Shown: in pieces, positions 6,958 to 11,157 of the stretch | Layout: each line of letters starts with the position of its first letter | Position numbering within the stretch: position 1 is the stretch's first letter | From: Planctomycetota bacterium | Lineage (GTDB): Bacteria > Planctomycetota > GCA-002687715 > DRQF01 | NCBI GenBank assembly: GCA_015485455.1 | Contig: WFTN01000445.1 | Coordinates: 1-11,157, forward strand | Reading direction: 5' to 3' | Length of the DNA: 11,157 nucleotides | Made by a program: the position numbers and the translations under genes | Notes under the pieces: model-generated | Databases searched by the model: none | Told to the model about the DNA's origin: nothing | The model's input: only the letters and a program-made list of their open reading frames with translations

Positions 6958-8766
6958 TCATTGTACTTTTAAGATCACCATATTCGTCCGCTTGTATATC
7001 CCCATGGTTTCCTCCAGAACACCTTGGAAGGTGAGTGTGAGAGGCACGAAAATGGGAGGAAACGGTGCTGATGTCCAGGGTGTTTGAGTTGACGTGGTGA
7101 GGGGAAGACAGCCCGTAGTCAAGTTGTTGGTCAAAGTGAAGAGACTGGGGGAAGTCGGGCTGAGAGGGCAAGGTGCAAAAGTCATCTCTCCGATTCCTAA
7201 CGGAACTGAAGTGATCGTTTGTTCCTGGGCTTCGCCGATGAGACCGAAAACTGCGAATCCTTTTGGGCCCAGTGAACTGGGTGGTTGATTCATGGCGATT
7301 GTGGATGAACTGCCCAAGGGTACGGTGACAGTCCTAAACAGATTGCCCTTTGATCCGTTGATTCGCAGAATGTCGAATGGCCCTCCAACACCGAGGCCGA
7401 CAGCACTGGTGGACGAGGAGTGGTAGGCGATTTCTTGGCCTTCGTAGCATCCCAAATCAATGTTGGTGAAAATGAGGCGTTTGGCTCCGTCTCGGTCGAC
7501 CTCAGCGGACAAGTTTGCTATCGGTGGAAAAAGAGATTGGACGGTGCCCCCGTTGACACCTGTTGAGCCTGGGGTCAGATGATAGTCACCGTTGGGGGCA
7601 TCTATGAAGGTGGGCGTGGACAAAGTGGCGGAGTTGACGGGAGTCTCTACAATCGAAAATACTTCGGAGTAAGACCCGGCGGTGGAAGTCAAGGCTCGGC
7701 CTCTGACAACGGCACCGGAGGTGGCTCTATTGCCAACGATAATAGAGTTCTCGATCCTCAATGCGCCACCCTGAAAGAAGACGACACCCACCGTGGCACC
7801 ATCGAGCATGTTATCGGCAAAGGTGCAATTTCTGACGGTCTGGTCCGCTGAAGAGCCGAATCCTAAGATCACCACGCCTCCCATGTTCTTGGCAAAAAGG
7901 CAATTCTCGATGACCATGCGTTGGTTGGCTTGAAGCCAAAGTACGGAGGCCGCATTGTTGAGGGTCTTGTTGCCAATAAATGAACAACGTTTGATCGACT
8001 GCGTTTGAAATAGATTCGACGGTTCGGTCACCAAGACGGAAGCGCTGTTGGTGATGTTGTTTGAGAAGACGCAGTCATCTAAGCTCAGGCCGCTTTGGTC
8101 AATGTTGATGACTCCAGATGCGGTGAGTGCTGTGTTGTTCTCCATCAAGCAACCAGACATTGACATTTCGTTGGTAAAATGGGCGGCTATGGCCCCGGAA
8201 GTGATGCCGGTTCCTAGGGGTGCTGGATTCTGGTGAATGTGGCAGTCTTCAATCTTGACTTGACCTGCGAATCTCATGAAAATCCCCGCTCCCAACTCCG
8301 CATCGTTGTTGGTGATTTCGCAGTCTTTGATGGTGGGCTCGATCAAGGGAGCGAAGGCGCCAAAGATCTGGTGAATCAAGATGCCACCTCCTGCGGTCAT
8401 CATCGTCGTTGAGTCATAAACGATCATGTCGCCGGTACCATTGGTCAGAGTCATCCCTTCTACCACCATAGCATTGCTCACTGGCTGGCTAAAGTTGAGG
8501 CATGACCCAGAGAAGTTTCCATCAACGATGGTCTGCCCTTGTCCTGCTCCCAGTAGATGAAAATCTTTGGCAGGAAAGGTCAAATTCTCAACGAAGGTGC
8601 CCGGGCCCACCAGAACTGTGTCTCCCGCTGATGCCGCCGTGATGGCGGATTGAATTGTTGGATAGGAGGCGCTTGGCACCGCAAGTGTAGCTTGGGCCCA
8701 AGTTAAAGTTGTCAGGCCGAGAACAAATACGCAAACATGCAAGAGAGTCGAGTTCTTGAGATTCAT
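6958..8766 (-). CDS. Secreted right-handed parallel beta-helix protein (downstream copy of tandem pair)
   Basis: A 602-residue exported protein. The signal peptide spans 1-25 (cleavage near TWAQ/AT). YPTIQSAI at 35-42 and the nearby GPGTF (54-58) are the usual entry to DUF1565/pectate-lyase-like beta-helices. Residues 75-390 are helix rungs, with a repeated C-x-hydrophobic-x-x-N element at C149, C175, C206, C232, C261, C289 and C314. The segment TGVNGG (402-407) to DLGCYEG (437-443) matches the helix-end region of choice-of-anchor Q type proteins (usually DIGAYE). A further 160 residues, with FDILRINGS, VPLGSSSTI and TLTFQGVLEE, form a beta-rich C-terminal module shared with the neighbour. 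No catalytic residues of polysaccharide lyases are evident; an adhesive or structural surface role is possible. It starts 1 nt after the stop of the upstream paralogue, so translation is probably coupled. Confidence 0.85.
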   Translation of the reverse strand: MNLKNSTLLHVCVFVLGLTTLTWAQATLAVPSASYPTIQSAITAASAGDTVLVGPGTFVENLTFPAKDFHLLGAGQGQTIVDGNFSGSCLNFSQPVSNAMVVEGMTLTNGTGDMIVYDSTTMMTAGGGILIHQIFGAFAPLIEPTIKDCEITNNDAELGAGIFMRFAGQVKIEDCHIHQNPAPLGTGITSGAIAAHFTNEMSMSGCLMENNTALTASGVINIDQSGLSLDDCVFSNNITNSASVLVTEPSNLFQTQSIKRCSFIGNKTLNNAASVLWLQANQRMVIENCLFAKNMGGVVILGFGSSADQTVRNCTFADNMLDGATVGVVFFQGGALRIENSIIVGNRATSGAVVRGRALTSTAGSYSEVFSIVETPVNSATLSTPTFIDAPNGDYHLTPGSTGVNGGTVQSLFPPIANLSAEVDRDGAKRLIFTNIDLGCYEGQEIAYHSSSTSAVGLGVGGPFDILRINGSKGNLFRTVTVPLGSSSTIAMNQPPSSLGPKGFAVFGLIGEAQEQTITSVPLGIGEMTFAPCPLSPTSPSLFTLTNNLTTGCLPLTTSTQTPWTSAPFPPIFVPLTLTFQGVLEETMGIYKRTNMVILKVQ

Positions 8767-8767
8767 T

Positions 8768-10597
8768 TTATTGCACCTCGAAAATGATCATGTTCGTTCG
8801 TGCGAAGACACCCGCGCTCTCTTCTATCAGACCTTGAAAGGTCAGAGTCATGGGGGAGAAGATCGGTGGGAAGGGTGGAGATGTCCATGGAGCGGGGGTC
8901 GAAACGACCGCTTCAGGACAGAAAACCCCAAGGTTGTTTGTCATGGTAAAGAGATTCGGAGAAGCCGGGTCAAGAGGACAAGGGGTGATGATCATCTCGC
9001 CTATGCCTAAAGGTACGTTCGTGACTGTCTGCCTGGAGGCTCGGGCGAAGTAGCCGTAGATGACAAAACGCGCTGGGTTGCTCATGTTGGGTGGTTGCAG
9101 CATGCCGATGGTGGATGATGAACCTAAAGGAACTGTTTGGGTCCGGAAGGATCCACCGTTGGTTCCGTTGATGTGCAAGACGTCGTAGGGGCCACCGGCG
9201 TTTTCTCCTACCCGGCTATTGGACGCGGGATGAAAGGCGATGTGGTGACCTTCGTAGCATCCTAAATCGACTTTACCATATGCGACCCTGGGAAGGCCGC
9301 CCAAGTCGAAAGTGTTGCTGTAGTTGGGGGCAGGGGGAGACAAATTGGCAACTGTTCCGTTGTTGACGCCTGGTGATTCCGGCAGCAAGTGAAAGTCATT
9401 CACCAGGGGGTCGACGAAAATGGGGCGGGGTACCCATCCCGAGTTCACCGGGTTTTCGATGATGGAGTTGGTCGAGACTATTGTTGAAGCTGGGGGTATG
9501 TAGAGGCCTTCTGCTACGGAACCATCGCTTAAGACGTTGTCGATAACGATGGTGTTTTCTACTTGCAAGGTGTCGGTGACTTGTCCGCCAAATAACACGA
9601 CACCGAGGGCTGGCCCGGCGATTGTACTGACTGCTAATTGATTGTTGGCGAAGGTGCAATTGCGAATGGTACGGCTGCCACCTCCGAAGCCAAAAACGAA
9701 TCGGCCTCCCGTGTTGTTGGCGAAAAGACAGTTGTTGACGATCGTTGAGTTGGTTCCAGGAGACCACAGTGCCGAAGCGCCAGGGGATGTCGTTTGGGCA
9801 CCAACAAATGAGCAACGGACGACCTTGAGGGTGTCCGGGTTAATTCCACCGCTGGCATCACCGAAGAATATGCCGCCCACGTCTGGGACGATGTTGTTTA
9901 GAAAATCACATCGTTGAAAAACCGCAGCACTTCGCCTCAGGTAGACCAGAGACCCAGCGTTAGCGGTGTTGTCTTGAAATTTGCACCGCAAGAACGTGAG
10001 GTTGGCAAAGCTGGAATACGAATAAACCGTGGCCGAAACGCCTGTCAGGTTGATGGCGGTATTGTCGTGGAAATTGCAACGTTCGAAGCGAGCACCGCCG
10101 CCATAGTTGAGGAAGACACCTCCAGCTTCACCGGAAGTGTTTTGGTAGATTTCACAGTCTAAGAAAGATGGGGCGATAGTGAGGGTGGGGGTGCCGAAAG
10201 TTCCTTCGATGAAGATTCCTCCTCCAGCTCGGGTCGGGAAGGAGCTCCCAATGAGATTGGTAATGTTGCCAATACCATTGGTCATGGAAAAACCGCTGAC
10301 CACCATGCCATTGGTGACAGGGGCGGAGGCGAAAGTCATGCAGGCAGCGATGAAGTTAGCATCGATGATGCTTTGCCCCACTCCGGCCCCTTGGAGCAAG
10401 AAATCCTTCCCTGGGAAATTCAGGGCCTCTTGGAAGGTGCCAGGAGCTACAAGAACTGTGCCTCCAATCGGGACGGCATTGATGGCAGACTGAATGGTGG
10501 GGTAGGACATGCTGGGGACGTTGAGGATGGGAGGACCTTGCCCATAGGCGATTGAGGTCAATAGCCATAGAGTTAGCCACATACACAAGTTCTTCAT
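8768..10597 (-). CDS. Secreted right-handed parallel beta-helix protein (upstream copy of tandem pair)
   Basis: A 609-residue paralogue of the downstream gene, collinear over its whole length. The signal peptide is at 1-20 (cleavage near IAYGQ/GP). The entry segment YPTIQSAI is at 32-39, followed by APGTF (51-55). Helix rungs carry cysteines at 148, 174, 205, 230, 262, 290 and 314, almost the same positions as in the neighbour. The helix-end region runs from SPGVNNG (408-414) to DLGCYEG (444-450). The C-terminal module of about 160 residues ends in TLTFQGLIEES and TNMIIFEVQ. Start chosen at 10597 because GAGGGG lies 6 nt upstream and the signal peptide begins there. In-frame ATGs at 10681 and 10612 and a TTG at 10690 would add up to 31 polar residues without a good Shine-Dalgarno. 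A sigma-70-like promoter lies about 110 nt upstream. It is the first gene of a two-gene operon. Confidence 0.85.
   Translation of the reverse strand: MKNLCMWLTLWLLTSIAYGQGPPILNVPSMSYPTIQSAINAVPIGGTVLVAPGTFQEALNFPGKDFLLQGAGVGQSIIDANFIAACMTFASAPVTNGMVVSGFSMTNGIGNITNLIGSSFPTRAGGGIFIEGTFGTPTLTIAPSFLDCEIYQNTSGEAGGVFLNYGGGARFERCNFHDNTAINLTGVSATVYSYSSFANLTFLRCKFQDNTANAGSLVYLRRSAAVFQRCDFLNNIVPDVGGIFFGDASGGINPDTLKVVRCSFVGAQTTSPGASALWSPGTNSTIVNNCLFANNTGGRFVFGFGGGSRTIRNCTFANNQLAVSTIAGPALGVVLFGGQVTDTLQVENTIVIDNVLSDGSVAEGLYIPPASTIVSTNSIIENPVNSGWVPRPIFVDPLVNDFHLLPESPGVNNGTVANLSPPAPNYSNTFDLGGLPRVAYGKVDLGCYEGHHIAFHPASNSRVGENAGGPYDVLHINGTNGGSFRTQTVPLGSSSTIGMLQPPNMSNPARFVIYGYFARASRQTVTNVPLGIGEMIITPCPLDPASPNLFTMTNNLGVFCPEAVVSTPAPWTSPPFPPIFSPMTLTFQGLIEESAGVFARTNMIIFEVQ
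8774..8779 (-). promoter_or_regulatory. Ribosome binding site of the downstream beta-helix gene, inside the upstream gene
   Basis: On the minus strand GAGGTG lies 7 nt before the ATG at 8766. It is formed by the Glu and Val codons of the upstream protein's C-terminal EVQ, followed by CAA, the TAA stop, one A and the ATG. Confidence 0.7.
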
Positions 10598-10603
10598 GAG
10601 ATT

Positions 10604-10609
10604 CCCCTC
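10604..10609 (-). promoter_or_regulatory. Ribosome binding site of the upstream beta-helix gene
   Basis: On the minus strand GAGGGG lies 6 nt before the ATG at 10597 and decides this start among several in-frame candidates. Confidence 0.65.
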
Positions 10610-10706
10610 GGCCATGTTCTGAGGTCGACAAGCATCACCGTTCCATCGAAGACCTTCAGTAGAAAACGAGGTCGGACACATGGGCGGCAACTACACCAGG
10701 GGCGAG

Positions 10707-10734
10707 ACTATGGAACAGAGATATTCTTTGTCAA
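10707..10734 (-). promoter_or_regulatory. Sigma-70-like promoter of the beta-helix operon
   Basis: On the minus strand a perfect TTGACA -35 box (10734-10729) is followed after 16 nt by CATAGT (10712-10707), which matches 4 of 6 positions of TATAAT. The predicted transcription start is near 10700, giving a leader of about 100 nt before the ATG at 10597. The site lies in the gap between the right-edge gene and the beta-helix pair, where a promoter is expected. Confidence 0.5.
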
Positions 10735-10744
10735 TAATATTCTG

Positions 10745-10776
10745 AATTCTCTCAGGTGTTGGGCCCTTCGAGAATT
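10745..10776 (-). terminator. Possible weak hairpin at the end of the right-edge gene
   Basis: A 7-bp inverted repeat, AATTCTC (10745-10751) with GAGAATT (10770-10776), spans an 18-nt loop holding GGGCCC and overlaps the stop codon of the right-edge gene. On the minus strand it is followed by TTCAGAATATT rather than a T run, so it would be a poor intrinsic terminator; the TTGACA of the beta-helix promoter follows directly. Confidence 0.25.
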
Positions 10777-11157
10777 AACGGTGTAGGATGATGGCGGTGA
10801 TGGGGGACTTGCTTTGAGCTGAAGCCTGATGGCCAATCTGACCTCGTAGGCCTTCAATGGTGAAGTTAATCCTTAGGTCTTGGGTGCCAGACTTATTGAG
10901 GGCCTCTAAAGCGCCAGCGCTGAAGAGGGGCCAAGGGATGCTTGGTTCGTCTGGAAATCGGCCAGGCATGGAAAACCGAAAACTCATGGTGCCATCGGGT
11001 TGCAAGAGTTGCTGGCGAGGTAGAGTCCAAGTTTGTTCCTTCGGGTCAAAAAAGACACGTAATCGATACCAAAGGCATGGGGATTTCTCTGTGAACTTGA
11101 TGACAGGTTCTGGGCCTGAAAGAGGAAAGAGCTCTTCGTACTTGTTTATCACTTCCA
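10775..11157 (-). CDS. Unrecognised protein, C-terminal part (5' end outside window)
   Basis: The frame is open to the right edge, so the GTG at 11152 is only the first start-like codon visible, and the protein very likely begins outside the window. About 125 residues can be read. They alternate short hydrophobic strands with polar turns (WYRLRVFFD, TWTLPRQQL, MSFRFSMPGRF, LRINFTIEGL, ITAIILHR), which suggests a beta-sandwich-like domain, with Pro-rich loops. No signal peptide, catalytic motif or known family signature is seen in this part. A weak hairpin overlaps its stop codon, and the promoter of the beta-helix pair lies just beyond, so it is probably not in the same transcription unit as that pair, although read-through is possible. 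Function unknown. Confidence 0.6.
   Translation of the reverse strand, partial: EVINKYEELFPLSGPEPVIKFTEKSPCLWYRLRVFFDPKEQTWTLPRQQLLQPDGTMSFRFSMPGRFPDEPSIPWPLFSAGALEALNKSGTQDLRINFTIEGLRGQIGHQASAQSKSPITAIILHR

Noticed and set aside
10604..10627. Possible hairpin hiding the ribosome binding site of the beta-helix operon (CCTC with GAGG; CGACCTC occurs twice in the leader)
   Set aside because: Only four base pairs; no riboswitch-like structure could be built from the rest of the leader.
1..11157. tRNA or rRNA genes, CRISPR arrays, insertion sequences, phage or defence genes
   Set aside because: No cloverleaf-like sequence, regular spacer repeats, transposase motifs or terminal inverted repeats were seen in the gaps or genes.

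Overview
The window reads like a bacterial chromosome segment of moderate GC with no mobile elements, RNA genes or CRISPR. A cytoplasmic Ser/Thr kinase, a secreted TPR-metallopeptidase, a HEAT-repeat lipo- or secreted protein and large secreted parallel beta-helix proteins next to ordinary housekeeping genes are typical of Planctomycetota and related lineages. This is an inference from gene content and protein style; no taxonomic marker was tested.

Layout, left to right. (1) Plus strand: the 3' part of asnS (asparaginyl-tRNA synthetase, cut by the left edge), then a small SAM methyltransferase 41 nt downstream. Both end at a strong bidirectional terminator hairpin near 1479-1507. (2) Minus strand: a single-ring AAA+ ATPase that matches only the second ATPase domain (D2) of ClpC/ClpA. 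It keeps a ClpP-docking type LGF loop and has an unrecognised N-terminal domain. (3) A 246-nt divergent intergenic region rich in palindromes. (4) Plus strand: Ser/Thr kinase, secreted TPR plus gluzincin peptidase, and secreted HEAT-repeat protein, in that order and probably one transcription unit (gaps of 49 and 101 nt). (5) Minus strand: two tandem, full-length paralogous parallel beta-helix proteins, separated by one nucleotide and preceded by a good sigma-70-like promoter, then the 3' end of an unrecognised gene cut by the right edge.

How they fit together. The left pair is translation and housekeeping. The Clp-like ATPase and the kinase cluster share one upstream region and could be co-regulated, but nothing in the sequence proves a shared pathway. 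The beta-helix pair is an independent export operon: both products have Sec signal peptides, a stack of seven aligned cysteines along the helix rungs, a DLGCYEG helix-terminal motif, and the same roughly 160-residue C-terminal module.

Most noteworthy points: the D2-only Clp ATPase with a ClpP-type loop, and the conserved cysteine ladder and C-terminal module of the twin beta-helix proteins.
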